Of a stretch of DNA of 64,000 bases, positions 25,875 to 34,914 are shown piece after piece; within the stretch, counting starts at the first letter, position 1; the number at the start of each line of letters is the position of its first letter. This stretch comes from Chersky-806 sp038252255. Its GTDB lineage: Bacteria; Actinomycetota; Acidimicrobiia; IMCC26256; JAENVU01. The translations under genes were made by a program, and so were the position numbers. A model generated the notes under the pieces. That model made no database searches, had not been told where the DNA came from, and saw nothing but the letters and a program-made list of their open reading frames with translations. The stretch spans positions 1 to 64,000 of the forward strand of contig JBBSAM010000020.1 in assembly GCA_038252255.1 (NCBI GenBank), in the 5' to 3' direction.

Positions 25875-27836
25875 TCAGGGCGCCGGCACCGCCGCGACGA
25901 TCTGCGGCCACAGCCAGTGCGCGGCCCAGGCGGCACCCGCCGGAGACAGGTGCAACCCGTCGTAGGGGCGAGGTTCGAACCCGTCGACGCGCTCCGGGCA
26001 CGGCGCCGGCCCCGGACAGATGTGCCGCGCGAGGTCCAGGACGACCACGTCACCGGGATGGCGAGCCGCGAACGCTCGGTAGAGGTCGTTGAGGTGACTG
26101 TGCTTGATGTCGCCAGATTCCATGTGGATGGGGAACGCGGGTGACGGGAGGAGCGGCGGAGAGGTGAGGATCACGATCGGGACGCCCGGCTTGTGCAGGC
26201 GCTCGAAGACCCTCTCCATCCTCTGGTTCAACACGTCGTCCGACTGCTGGGTGCCGAACTTCACCAGCTTCCCGTCGACTTCCAGGTCCGCGGTCTCCCA
26301 ATCGGACCACCAGACGATCGCATTCGGCGCGGCGCGTGCGATGGCGCGCTGCTGGCGCGTGCGGGCGAGCGCCGGGCACTCCTTCGCGAACGGGCGCGGG
26401 AGGAACGACTGCCTCCAAACGGTGTCCGCGATCACCCCGCAGCCGAGGATCGCGGCGTTGTCCACGTGCGCTCCCTGCGACGCGCCGGTCACCTCGAGAC
26501 CGGTGAGCAGCGAGCACGCGATCGAGTCGCCGATCACGAGCACGCGCAGCCCGGCGGCCTTGGGCTCGGGCGGCAACGGCGCGAGCTTGCGGAGCTCGGC
26601 GGTTGCCTGGTCCCGCTCGTTGGGCTGTGCCGCGCCGCACGGCCCGGGCACATGGTTGATGCGCGCGATGACTGCGGGGGTGGTCTCCGAGCTGGCGGTC
26701 CCGGCGATGATGACGACGACGACTGCCGCGATCGACACCGGGAGGGCAATCCGCGCGACGCGCGGCGTCAGCTTTCCGTGCAGGACGGGCCGCTCGACCA
26801 GGTAGTACGAGGCGAGCGTGCACGCGACCGTGATCGTGAGGCGCAGCGCGATCAACGCCCGGCCGGCGAGGCCCGTGCTCTCGGCGGTCACGAACACGAT
26901 GACCGGCCAATGCCAGAGGTAGAGGCCGTACGAGATGCGTCCGACGTAGCGGAACGGGCCGAGGCCGAGGAAGGACCGCAGCACGCCGGCCGGTTGGACC
27001 GCCGCGGCGATGACGATCGCCACCAGAATCGCGAAGGCGAGGTCGACGCCGTAGAAGAGCCGCGGTCCGGCGGTCGTCTTCGAGAACATGACGAGACAGA
27101 CCGCGAACGCGAGAACGCCCGTCGCCGCCAGGGCGCGCCGCAACCGGCCCGTCACCCCGGATTCGAGGCGCCCGCTCAGGATCAGGGCGAGCAGGCAGCC
27201 GACGAGCAGCGTGTGGGCCCGGGCCTCGGTGCCGTAGTAGGCGCGGGACGGGTTGCTGTCCGAGTACAGCACCGCCATGCAGATCTGGGAGATGACGATG
27301 CCCGCGACCGTCACGATCGTGAGGGCCCGTCGCGAGCCGCGCGCGAGCAGGAGCACGCCGACGACGATGAGTGGCCAGAGCAGGTAGAACTGCTCCTCGA
27401 TGGCGAGCGACCAGAGGTGCTGGAGCGGCGAGGGCTGGGTGAACAGCGCGAAGTACGACTGGTTGGTGGCGATGAAGTGCCAGTTCGCGACGTAGAACAG
27501 GCTGGCCAGCGCATCGCCGCGCAAGTCGTCCAGCTGGAGCGCGCTCATTGTGGTGCCGGCGTAGAGCACGACGACCACGAGGAGCAGGAACAGCGCCGGG
27601 AGCAGGCGGCGGGCCCGGCGGGCCCAGAACGCACTCAGGCTCACCCGGCCCGCGGCCGCGCGCTCGGTGAGCAGCAGGGTCGTGATGAGGAAGCCCGAGA
27701 GCACGAAGAACGCGTCGACGCCGAGGAACCCGCCACCCAACCACCGGTACCCGAGGTGGTAGAGGATGACCGCGGTCACCGCGAACGCGCGCAACCCGTC
27801 GAGCGCCGGCTGATACCGGATACCCGCGCGCTTCAT
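25875..27836 (-). CDS. acyltransferase-3 / SGNH fusion (OafA/YrhL type)
   Basis: A 653-residue envelope O-acetyltransferase. The membrane half begins YQPALDGLRAFAVTAVILYH and contains GGGFLGVDAFFVLSGFLIT, RRLLPAL and HLWSLAIEEQFYLLWPL, with about ten helices. The C-terminal SGNH domain shows VIGDSIACSLL (Ser nucleophile) and YDGLHLSPAGAAW (Asp-x-x-His). Such proteins move acetyl groups across the membrane onto cell wall or exopolysaccharide sugars. GGGGGAGG precedes the ATG. It ends four bases from the opposing pilX-like gene and is divergent from the PBP gene. Confidence 0.93.
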   Translation of the reverse strand: MKRAGIRYQPALDGLRAFAVTAVILYHLGYRWLGGGFLGVDAFFVLSGFLITTLLLTERAAAGRVSLSAFWARRARRLLPALFLLLVVVVLYAGTTMSALQLDDLRGDALASLFYVANWHFIATNQSYFALFTQPSPLQHLWSLAIEEQFYLLWPLIVVGVLLLARGSRRALTIVTVAGIVISQICMAVLYSDSNPSRAYYGTEARAHTLLVGCLLALILSGRLESGVTGRLRRALAATGVLAFAVCLVMFSKTTAGPRLFYGVDLAFAILVAIVIAAAVQPAGVLRSFLGLGPFRYVGRISYGLYLWHWPVIVFVTAESTGLAGRALIALRLTITVACTLASYYLVERPVLHGKLTPRVARIALPVSIAAVVVVIIAGTASSETTPAVIARINHVPGPCGAAQPNERDQATAELRKLAPLPPEPKAAGLRVLVIGDSIACSLLTGLEVTGASQGAHVDNAAILGCGVIADTVWRQSFLPRPFAKECPALARTRQQRAIARAAPNAIVWWSDWETADLEVDGKLVKFGTQQSDDVLNQRMERVFERLHKPGVPIVILTSPPLLPSPAFPIHMESGDIKHSHLNDLYRAFAARHPGDVVVLDLARHICPGPAPCPERVDGFEPRPYDGLHLSPAGAAWAAHWLWPQIVAAVPAP

Positions 27837-27952
27837 CGACCTCCCCCGGAACCGAAGCGGGCCATTGTGTCACCCGGTTTGCTGCCCCTTTGGTCGCCTT
27901 GTGCACACGCGCCCCGGTTTGGCAGGCCCCGTGTGGGATCCTCTAGGTCCCC

Positions 27953-30061
27953 ATGGAACGTCGACCGCGCCGCATGCTGCGCCTCCTCGTGATCCTGGTC
28001 CTCGGCGGGATCGGCGTCGGCGTCTGCGTGGCCGCGCTCGTCCCGGGCGTCGAGAAGATCGCGGGCAGCAGCCAGTACTCGGGCAAGGTCGGACCGTTGC
28101 TCAAGAAGCTGGACCAGCCGACCCAGATCTACGACAGCAACGGCAACTACCTCGACACGCTCGGGTTGCACGACCGCCGGCTCGCGAAGCTGAGCGAGGT
28201 GCCGAAGACCCTCATCCGGGCGATCATCACGACCGAGGACCGGACCTTCTACGACAACGCCGGCGTGGACCTCCAGTCCATCGGGCGGGCGTTCCTCTCG
28301 AACGTCGACTCCGGTCAGGTCGAACAGGGCGGGTCGACCATCACCCAGCAGCTGATCAAGAACCGGTTCTTCAAGAACCCGAAGCGAGACCTCAACCGCA
28401 AGATCCGAGAAGCCGTGCTCGCGGTCCGGCTCAACGACGAGTGGTCCAAGAACCACATCCTCGAGGAGTACATGAACACCGTGTACTTCGGCCAGGGCTC
28501 CTACGGCGTCAAGGCGGCCGCTGAGCGCTTCTTCGGTACGCCGCTGGAGAAGCTCGACCTCGCGCAGTCCGCGCTGCTCGCGGGCCTGATCCGCAACCCC
28601 GAGGGAACGAATCCGTTCCTGCACCCGAACGAGGCCCTCGTCCGCCGAACCAGTGTGCTGACGCAGATGGTCAAGCAGCACTACATCACGCGTGCGCAGA
28701 TGAACGCCGCGGCCGTCGTGCCGCTCCCCACGGCCTTGCCGGCCGCGGAGTTCGGCCCGGACAACTACTACGTCGACTGGGTGAAGAACCTGTTGCTCGA
28801 CGACCCGCGGCTCGGCGCGACCCCGACCGAGCGCTACAACAAGGTGATGCTCGGTGGGCTGCGCGTCGACACCGCGTACGACCCCAGATCGGAGCTGCTC
28901 GCGCAGGCTGCGGTGACGAGCACGCTGCCGGACAACCGCTTCACGGCTGCGCTCGCGGCCATGGACCCGACGAACGGTGACGTGAAGGCGATCGTCGCGG
29001 GGCCGGGATTCGACCGTTCGCAGTTCAACCTGGCCACGATGCCGGCCCCGTACGGGCGCCAACCGGGTTCCACGTTCAAGGCCATCGTGCTGGCCGCGGC
29101 GCTGGAGAACGGCTTCTCGGTGAAGGACACGGTGGACGGGTCCTCGCCGTGCACCCTGAAGATCAAGAACCTGAAGGTCGATCCCGCGAACCCCATCCGG
29201 ACCCGCAACGCCGAGGGGAGCGGTGGGGTGCAGAGCCTGCGCAACGCGACCGTGAACTCGGTGAACTGCGCCTACTTCCGCCTCGGTGCCGCAGTCGGGC
29301 TGTCCAAGATCGTCGAGATGGCAAAGCGGCTCGGGGTCACGCACCCGCTCAACCCGTACTACTCGCTGTCGATCGGGTCGTCCGACGGCGTGTCGCCGCT
29401 CGACATGGCCACCGTGTTCGCCACGTTCGACGCCGACGGGGTCCGTCACGACCCCGTCTTCATCAAGAAGGTCGAAGACGCGGACGGCAACGTCATCTTC
29501 GAGAACAAGGGTGAAGGAGTCCGCGCGATCGACCCGCAGATCGCCCGGACCGTCACCGATGTCCTGCGCGGTGTCATCACGAGCGGAACGGGCAAGCGGG
29601 CACAGCTGTACCTCCAGATGGCGGCGGGCAAGACCGGCACGACCGACGAGAAGCGCAACGCCTGGTTCGTCGGATACACGCCGCAGCTCGTCGCCGCGGT
29701 GTGGATGGGTGACCCGGCCGCGTACACGCCCATGCTGAACGTCGGGAAGCTCGGCGCGGTCTACGGAGGCACGTATCCCGCCATCATCTGGCAGAAGTTC
29801 GTGTCGTCGTCGCTGGCCGGAACACCGCTCGAGTACTTCATCCCACCCGACCAGGCGCTCTGGCCCCAAGGTCGCTACGTCACCGAGAACGGCCGCAGCA
29901 CGACGAAGGCCCTGCCGGACCGGCCACGCACCCCCACGACGAGACCCGCTCCGTTCTTCGGCGTGATCCCGGGGGCGCCCCGGCCGCCGAGCACCCCGCT
30001 GCCTTCGACCCCGGCGACCACCACTCCGCCGCTCACGACGCCGCCCGTCTCGACGCCATGA
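27953..30061 (+). CDS. class A penicillin-binding protein (PBP1-type)
   Basis: A bifunctional peptidoglycan synthase of 702 residues. After one membrane anchor (residues 9-30) comes the GT51 transglycosylase domain with catalytic Glu95 in TTEDRTFYDNAGVD and GGSTITQQLIKN. The transpeptidase domain has the SxxK motif at Ser373 (GSTFK), SVN at 436-438 and KTGTT at 560-564. A Pro/Thr-rich tail ends the protein, as in actinobacterial PBP1A/PonA. It is a monocistronic housekeeping gene or the first of the run through the phosphatase gene. Confidence 0.95.
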   Translation: MERRPRRMLRLLVILVLGGIGVGVCVAALVPGVEKIAGSSQYSGKVGPLLKKLDQPTQIYDSNGNYLDTLGLHDRRLAKLSEVPKTLIRAIITTEDRTFYDNAGVDLQSIGRAFLSNVDSGQVEQGGSTITQQLIKNRFFKNPKRDLNRKIREAVLAVRLNDEWSKNHILEEYMNTVYFGQGSYGVKAAAERFFGTPLEKLDLAQSALLAGLIRNPEGTNPFLHPNEALVRRTSVLTQMVKQHYITRAQMNAAAVVPLPTALPAAEFGPDNYYVDWVKNLLLDDPRLGATPTERYNKVMLGGLRVDTAYDPRSELLAQAAVTSTLPDNRFTAALAAMDPTNGDVKAIVAGPGFDRSQFNLATMPAPYGRQPGSTFKAIVLAAALENGFSVKDTVDGSSPCTLKIKNLKVDPANPIRTRNAEGSGGVQSLRNATVNSVNCAYFRLGAAVGLSKIVEMAKRLGVTHPLNPYYSLSIGSSDGVSPLDMATVFATFDADGVRHDPVFIKKVEDADGNVIFENKGEGVRAIDPQIARTVTDVLRGVITSGTGKRAQLYLQMAAGKTGTTDEKRNAWFVGYTPQLVAAVWMGDPAAYTPMLNVGKLGAVYGGTYPAIIWQKFVSSSLAGTPLEYFIPPDQALWPQGRYVTENGRSTTKALPDRPRTPTTRPAPFFGVIPGAPRPPSTPLPSTPATTTPPLTTPPVSTP

Positions 30062-30078
30062 GCCCGGAGGTCGACCGG

Positions 30079-30084
30079 TAGGCT
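30079..30084 (+). promoter_or_regulatory. -10-like hexamer TAGGCT, leaderless start
   Basis: TAGGCT is followed by seven bases and ATG 30092 of the zinc-ribbon gene. It lies only 18 bases after the PBP stop codon and would give that downstream run its own promoter. Confidence 0.5.
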
Positions 30085-30091
30085 CGGTTCG

Positions 30092-30814
30092 ATGAGTCCG
30101 TTGGAGCAGCTCCTCGTGGTGCAGGAGCACGACTCGGCGGCCGATCATCTCCGGCATCGGCGCGCGACCCTCCCCGAGCGCGAGGTGCTCCGCAGCGCGG
30201 AGAGCGAGGTTGCCGCACTGTCGCCCCAGCTGGTCGACGCCCGCAGCCGCCGGGACGAGGTCGTGCGTGAGGTGAAGCGACTCGACGACGAGAGCGCGGC
30301 GGTGACGGCCCGGGTCAAGGAAGTCGAGAAGACGATGTACTCGGGTTCGGTGAGCTCGCCCCGTGAGCTCACCGCGATGCAGCAGGACGTCGAGCAGCTC
30401 AACCGGCACCAGAAGTCGCTCGACGACCGGGAGCTCACGCTCATGGAGAGCCAGGAGCTGCTCGACGCCGAGGTGGGTGGGATCGAGAAGCGGGTGGCCG
30501 AGCTGCAGGCACGCGCGGACGAGGCGCGCGGGGCGCTGGTCGAGCAGGAAGCGGCGATCGACGCCGAGCTCGCCACCGAGCTCGAAGCCCGTGGTGGCGC
30601 GGCGGGCGCGGTCCCCCCGGACCTGCTCGCGCTCTACGAGCAGGTCCGGACGAGCTCTCACGGTGCGGGGGCGGCGCGCCTCATCGGCAACACCTGCCAG
30701 GCCTGCCGGCTCACGATCCCCGCGACCGAGGTCGACCGCATCCACCGGGCCGGAGCCGACGGGACGGTGTTCCACTGCGACAACTGCAGCGCCATTCTCG
30801 TACCGACGACGTGA
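30092..30814 (+). CDS. coiled-coil zinc-ribbon protein (DUF164/CT398 type)
   Basis: A 240-residue protein. Residues 1-175 form a long coiled coil (for example EVVREVKRLDDESAAVTARV). The C-terminus is a C4 zinc ribbon: CQAC near 202-205 and CDNC near 229-232. This is the conserved family next to RNase HI in actinobacteria (Rv2229c position). Its function is not settled; it is thought to bind nucleic acid or proteins. It overlaps the RNase HI start by four bases (GTGA), so the two are translationally coupled. Confidence 0.92.
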   Translation: MSPLEQLLVVQEHDSAADHLRHRRATLPEREVLRSAESEVAALSPQLVDARSRRDEVVREVKRLDDESAAVTARVKEVEKTMYSGSVSSPRELTAMQQDVEQLNRHQKSLDDRELTLMESQELLDAEVGGIEKRVAELQARADEARGALVEQEAAIDAELATELEARGGAAGAVPPDLLALYEQVRTSSHGAGAARLIGNTCQACRLTIPATEVDRIHRAGADGTVFHCDNCSAILVPTT

Positions 30815-31233
30815 CCGTCGAAACAGTGATCGTCCAGAGCGACGGTGGCGCTCGTGGGAACCCCGGGCCCGCGGCGATCGGCGCGGTCGTGCTGGACGGC
30901 ACCGTCGACCCGCCCGTTGTTCTGGCCACGGTGAGCGAGTGCATCGGCGTCGCGACGAACAACGTCGCCGAGTACCAGGCGCTCATCTCGGGTCTCGAGG
31001 CGGCGCGGCCGTTCGGTGCGCGCCGGGTCGTCGTGAGGGCCGACTCCGAGCTGCTCATCCGCCAGCTGGAAGGTCGCTACCGAGTCAAGAGCGCGCACCT
31101 GCGCCCCTTGTACGAGCAGGCGCGCGCCCAGCTCGCCGAGTACGACGAGGTAGATCTCGGTCATGTGCGCCGCGAGGACAACGTGGATGCCGACGCGCTC
31201 GTCAACGCGGCTCTCGACGCAGTGGAGTCCTGA
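30811..31233 (+). CDS. ribonuclease HI-like protein
   Basis: A stand-alone RNase H fold of 140 residues that cleaves RNA in RNA-DNA hybrids. Acidic residues are Asp11 (SDGGARGNPG), Glu54 (NNVAEYQAL), Asp78 (RADSELL) and Asp126/128 (DNVDADAL), matching the DEDD active site. In mycobacteria this domain is fused to a histidine phosphatase (Rv2228c); here the two are separate genes with one gene between them. It starts at GTG 30811 within the end of the zinc-ribbon gene. Confidence 0.92.
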   Translation: MTVETVIVQSDGGARGNPGPAAIGAVVLDGTVDPPVVLATVSECIGVATNNVAEYQALISGLEAARPFGARRVVVRADSELLIRQLEGRYRVKSAHLRPLYEQARAQLAEYDEVDLGHVRREDNVDADALVNAALDAVES

Positions 31234-31243
31234 GGATCATCCG

Positions 31244-31723
31244 ATGCTGCTCTGGTTCATCGGGCCGTCGATCGTGTTCGTGCACGACGTGTTCCAGAGC
31301 CGCGGTCTCGACTACCGGTTGATCGGGCTGGGTGCGATCCTGCCGTTGCTCATCGATCTCCCGGTCGGCCACTTCGCGTACGGCCATTCGCTCGTCATCG
31401 CCGCCGCGGTGCTCGGCGTGGTGATGGTGGCGACGATCGGCCGGCCGCGGCTCATGCGCCGCCGGCTCATCTGCGTCCCGATCGGCTGGATGTGCGGGCT
31501 GGTGCTCTCCGGCGCGTTCCTGCACGACGTGTCGTTCCTGTGGCCGCTGCTCGGCTCGGATTTCCCGGACGACTCGCTGTTCCCACCGGTGACGATCTTC
31601 GTGCTGCTCGACGCCGCGGGACTCGCGATCACGATCTGGGCCTGGGGGCGGTTCGGCCTGAGCGACCGCGCGACGCGGGAGGACTTTCTCCGTCGTGGGC
31701 GACTGCGCGAGCGCGTCGCATGA
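31244..31723 (+). CDS. membrane protein, YdjM/DUF457-like metal-dependent hydrolase family
   Basis: A 159-residue membrane protein with about four helices. LDYRLIGLGAILPLLIDLPV and GHFAYGHSLVIAAAVLGVVM match the pattern of Asp and His residues in YdjM-like metal-dependent hydrolases; FLHDVSFLWPLLG adds further candidates. GAGGA lies before ATG 31244. It sits between RNase HI and the phosphatase and overlaps the latter by four bases. Its biochemical role is unknown. Confidence 0.75.
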   Translation: MLLWFIGPSIVFVHDVFQSRGLDYRLIGLGAILPLLIDLPVGHFAYGHSLVIAAAVLGVVMVATIGRPRLMRRRLICVPIGWMCGLVLSGAFLHDVSFLWPLLGSDFPDDSLFPPVTIFVLLDAAGLAITIWAWGRFGLSDRATREDFLRRGRLRERVA

Positions 31724-32298
31724 TCCTCTTCGTCCGTCATGGGGAGACCGAGGCGAACAAGCAACGCCTCGCGCTTGGTCGCGCGGACCCGTCATTGACC
31801 GAGGACGGCACCGCCCAGGCGGAGGCGTTGGCACGGCGGTTGCAGTCCGAGGACATTGCGATCGTCCGCGCGAGTCCCTTGTTGCGGGCTCGCGCCACCG
31901 CCGCTCCGATCGCCGCCGCGTTGGGGGCCGAGGTGGTCATCGACGACCGGTTGATCGAGCTCGACTACGGGGAGTGGGACACGACCAGCTTCAAGGATCT
32001 CCCGCCCGCCGACCTCGTGCGGTGGCGTAGCGACCCGTTGTTCGCGCCCCCCGGGGGAGAGAGCCTGCGGGCGGTGACGCTGCGGATCGCGGACTTCTGC
32101 ACCGAGCTGCTCGCGGGCCCGAAGGCGATCGCGGTGAGCCACGTGTCACCGATCAAGGCTGCGGTCAGCTGGGCGCTCGGCGCGAGCGAGGAGCTGGGCT
32201 GGCGCATGTTCCTCGACCTGGCGTCGATCACGCGCATCGCGGGACGCGACGGCACGCCGAGCCTCGTCGGGTACAACGACGTCGCCCACCTCCGCTGA
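31720..32298 (+). CDS. histidine phosphatase family protein (CobC/PGM-like)
   Basis: A 192-residue phosphatase. The catalytic motif is FVRHGET with His7, Arg6, Gly8 and Glu9; Arg56 in SPLLRARAT, Glu80 in RLIELDYGEWD and His141 in VSHVSPIK complete the site. This matches the phosphatase half of mycobacterial RNase HI/phosphatase fusions. Substrates of this group include alpha-ribazole phosphate, phosphoglycerate and nucleotides; none can be chosen here. It overlaps the membrane gene by ATGA. Confidence 0.92.
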   Translation: MILFVRHGETEANKQRLALGRADPSLTEDGTAQAEALARRLQSEDIAIVRASPLLRARATAAPIAAALGAEVVIDDRLIELDYGEWDTTSFKDLPPADLVRWRSDPLFAPPGGESLRAVTLRIADFCTELLAGPKAIAVSHVSPIKAAVSWALGASEELGWRMFLDLASITRIAGRDGTPSLVGYNDVAHLR

Positions 32299-32330
32299 CC
32301 GCACGCGGGAGGACGTGGGGGCCGGCCGTG

Positions 32331-32368
32331 GGTCAGGCCGGGCAGGTCAGGCCGGGCGGGTCAGGCCG
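32331..32368. repeat. 14-bp tandem repeat, three copies
   Basis: GGTCAGGCCG recurs at 32331, 32345 and 32359, exactly 14 bases apart. The array spans the gap after the phosphatase gene and runs into the last codons of bioB. Confidence 0.6.
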
Positions 32369-33428
32369 ACGTCACCGGGATGGACGGGCGGCGGGGCGGC
32401 AGGTTGTGGGTGCCGGTGGCGTCGATGACGTAGCGGCCCTCGCCGGGCCCGTCGGCGACCGGCATGCCGAGCGCCTCCAGCAGTGCGTGGTCCTCTTCGG
32501 GAGCGCGGCCACCGGTCGTGAGGTAGTTACCCACGATCAGCGCGTTCGCGCCGGCCAGCAACCCCATCGCCTGCAGCTCGCCGAGCACGTACTCGCGCCC
32601 GCCGGCCAGGCGGAGCCACGCGCCGGGGAGCACGAGCCGGAACAGGGCGATGGACTGGAGCGCCTCGCGGGGCGTGATCATCCGCCTCTCGCCCAGCGGG
32701 GTGCCGCTCGGCAGGAGGAAGTTGATCGGGACCTCGCAGGGCTCGAGCTCGGCCAGCTCGAACGCGAAGTCGACGCGCTGGTCGAGCGTTTCGCCCATCC
32801 CGAGGATGCCGCCGCAGCAGAGCTCCATGCCCGCGTCGATCGCGCGGCGCGCGGTTGCCACGCGGTCGTCGTAGGTGTGCGTCGTGCAGATCGACGGGAA
32901 CACCTCGCGCGGAGCTTCGAGGTTGTGGTTGTAACGGCGGACGCCGGCCGCGGCCAGCTTCTCCGCCTGCGCCTGCGTGAGCAGCCCGAGCGAGCACGCC
33001 ACTTCCAGCCCGGTTTCCGCGTGGACCGCGTCGACTGCGGCGATCACCTTGTCGAGCATGCGCTCGGTCGGCCCCCGCACCGCGATGACGATGCAGAATT
33101 GCGTCGCGCCTGCGGCGCGGGTTGCCTTCGCCGCTTCGATGACCTCGTCGAGGTCGAGGAAGTTGTACACATCGACGTCGGTGTCGAACTTCACCGACTG
33201 CGAGCAGAACGCGCAGTCCTCGGGGCACGCGCCCGACTTGGCGTTGATCAGGCTCTCGAGCTCGACGTCCGGACCGCAGTACGCGAGCCGCACCTTGTGG
33301 GCCAGCGCCACGAGGTCAGGCAGCTCGTCGAGCGGGAGCGCGGCGACCGCCCGCACCTCGTCGCGGGTGAGCGAACGGCGCTCGTCGAGCAGCGCGAGCT
33401 CGGCGACCTGAAGGGGAGGCGACGGCAT
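32361..33428 (-). CDS. bioB: biotin synthase
   Basis: A radical SAM enzyme of 355 residues that inserts sulfur into dethiobiotin in the last step of biotin synthesis. The 4Fe-4S motif is CPEDCAFCSQS (Cys68, Cys72, Cys75). YNHNLEAPREVFPSICTTHT and GMELCCGGILGMGET supply the other conserved cluster residues of BioB. AGAGGA lies before ATG 33428. No other biotin gene is adjacent. The gap to the divergent amine oxidase gene holds a long inverted repeat. Confidence 0.97.
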   Translation of the reverse strand: MPSPPLQVAELALLDERRSLTRDEVRAVAALPLDELPDLVALAHKVRLAYCGPDVELESLINAKSGACPEDCAFCSQSVKFDTDVDVYNFLDLDEVIEAAKATRAAGATQFCIVIAVRGPTERMLDKVIAAVDAVHAETGLEVACSLGLLTQAQAEKLAAAGVRRYNHNLEAPREVFPSICTTHTYDDRVATARRAIDAGMELCCGGILGMGETLDQRVDFAFELAELEPCEVPINFLLPSGTPLGERRMITPREALQSIALFRLVLPGAWLRLAGGREYVLGELQAMGLLAGANALIVGNYLTTGGRAPEEDHALLEALGMPVADGPGEGRYVIDATGTHNLPPRRPSIPVTSA

Positions 33429-33473
33429 GGAGATCCTCTTGTCGGCGACGGTTGCCCCGAGCGTACGCGCCCA

Positions 33474-33532
33474 CCCCCGTTTTGGCGTCAGTAGGGACCC
33501 GCGGAGGTGCCCTGCTGACGCCAAAACGGGGG
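33474..33532. repeat. perfect 18-bp inverted repeat in the bioB / amine oxidase divergent gap
   Basis: The arms CCCCCGTTTTGGCGTCAG (33474-33491) and its exact complement (33515-33532) flank 23 bases. The stem continues for five more pairs (33492-33496 with 33510-33514, one G-T). The whole would fold into a hairpin of about 23 bp with a 13-base loop. It lies between two genes that point away from each other, so a terminator role is unlikely. It could be a regulator site, a 5' UTR structure for bioB or a dispersed REP-like palindrome. Confidence 0.7.
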
Positions 33533-33551
33533 GAGCTAGTGTGCGGGGCTG

Positions 33552-34910
33552 GTGGATCGGGTGACGGTCGACGTGGTGGTCGTGGGGGCCGGGCTCGCCG
33601 GGCTCAGTGCCGCCCGCGCGCTCGAGACCGCCGGTAGCTCGGTGGTGGTCCTCGAAGCCCGGACTCGCGTGGGTGGGCGGGTCGAAGGGCGGACCCTGAG
33701 CGACGGCGAGACCGTCGTCGAAGTGGGCGGCCAGTGGATCGGGCCCGGCCAGCACCGGATGATCCGGCTCTCCGCCGAGCTCGGTCTCGAGACGTTCCCG
33801 ACCTACAACGAAGGCGAGAACATCCTGAGCTTCGGGGGTACGCAGGCCCGCTATCGCGGCGCGATCCCTCGCATCAACCCAATGACGCTCGCCGACATGG
33901 CCCAGGCGCAGACCCGCTTCGACCGGCTCGCTCGGCGCGTCCCGCTCGAGGCCCCCTGGGCGGCAGACCGCGCCGACGACTGGGACTCGATGACGTTCGA
34001 GACCTGGATCCAACGCAACGCGCGCACCGGGAAGGCGCGCAGCCTGTTGCGTCTCTACTCCGAGGCGGTGTTCGCCGCCGAGCCGAAGGACCTCTCCCTG
34101 CTGCACGCGCTCTACTACACCCACTCCGGCGGTGGGGTCGATGCACTGGCCGGCGTGAAGGACGGGGCCCAGCAGGACCGCTACGTCGGCGGGTCGCAGC
34201 TTGTGCCGCAGCGCATGGCGGAAGAGCTCGGCACCGACGTCGTGCGACTCGGGACACCGGTGCGGCGCATCGAGCAACGGGCCGATCGCGTGACGGTGCT
34301 CGCGGACGGCGTGCTCGTATCGGCTCGCCACGTGATCGTCGCGATCCCACCGGTGCTCGCCGGCCGGATCACCTACGACCCACCGCTACCCGGATACCGC
34401 GACCAGCTGACCCAGCGCGTGCCCGCGGGCTCGGTGGTCAAGTGCAACGTGGTCTACGACACGCCGTTCTGGCGGTCGGACGGGCTCACCGGGCAGGCGA
34501 CCGGCGACGAGGGCCCGGTCAAGGTGATCTTCGACAACTCGCCGCCGTCGGGATCGCCGGGGGTGTTGCTCGCCTTCCTCGAGGGCGAGCACGCCCGCGT
34601 CCTCAACCGGGTGTCACCCTGGGAGCGCCGGGAAGCGGTGATCGACGGGCTGGTCGGGTTCTTCGGGCGCAAGGCCGCGGACGTCATCGAGTACGTCGAG
34701 CTCGACTGGTCCGAGGAGGAGTGGACCCGGGGTTGTTACGGCGCGCACTTTCCGTGCGGAGTGTGGACCCAGTACGGCCCGGCGCTACGGGCGCCGATCG
34801 GGCGGATCCACTGGGCGGGCGCGGAGACCGCGACGGTGTGGAGCGGCTACATGGACGGCGCGCTGCAGTCCGGCGCACGAGCCGCGTCCGAAGTGCTCGC
34901 AGCGCGCTGA
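33552..34910 (+). CDS. flavin monoamine oxidase family protein
   Basis: A 452-residue FAD amine oxidase. The Rossmann motif is VVVVGAGLAGLSAARALE, with GGRVEGRTL and EVGGQWIGPGQHRM following, then HVIVAIPPVLAGRI. The C-terminal FAD segment is GRIHWAGAETATVWSGYMDG. The Cys used for covalent FAD attachment in human MAO falls in RGCYGAHFPCGVWTQYG, but attachment cannot be predicted. The substrate may be an amine or polyamine. Start at GTG 33552; a TAGTGT hexamer lies nine bases upstream. GTG 33561 is an alternative. Confidence 0.93.
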   Translation: MDRVTVDVVVVGAGLAGLSAARALETAGSSVVVLEARTRVGGRVEGRTLSDGETVVEVGGQWIGPGQHRMIRLSAELGLETFPTYNEGENILSFGGTQARYRGAIPRINPMTLADMAQAQTRFDRLARRVPLEAPWAADRADDWDSMTFETWIQRNARTGKARSLLRLYSEAVFAAEPKDLSLLHALYYTHSGGGVDALAGVKDGAQQDRYVGGSQLVPQRMAEELGTDVVRLGTPVRRIEQRADRVTVLADGVLVSARHVIVAIPPVLAGRITYDPPLPGYRDQLTQRVPAGSVVKCNVVYDTPFWRSDGLTGQATGDEGPVKVIFDNSPPSGSPGVLLAFLEGEHARVLNRVSPWERREAVIDGLVGFFGRKAADVIEYVELDWSEEEWTRGCYGAHFPCGVWTQYGPALRAPIGRIHWAGAETATVWSGYMDGALQSGARAASEVLAAR

Positions 34911-34914
34911 GCGC

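Noticed and set aside
25960..25990. GGTTCGAACCC resembling a tRNA T-loop
   Set aside because: It lies in the coding frame of the acyltransferase, and no cloverleaf can be drawn around it.
33452..33637. Small plus-strand open frame starting MPRAYAPTPVLASVG
   Set aside because: It consists largely of the inverted repeat and then runs out of frame into the amine oxidase gene.
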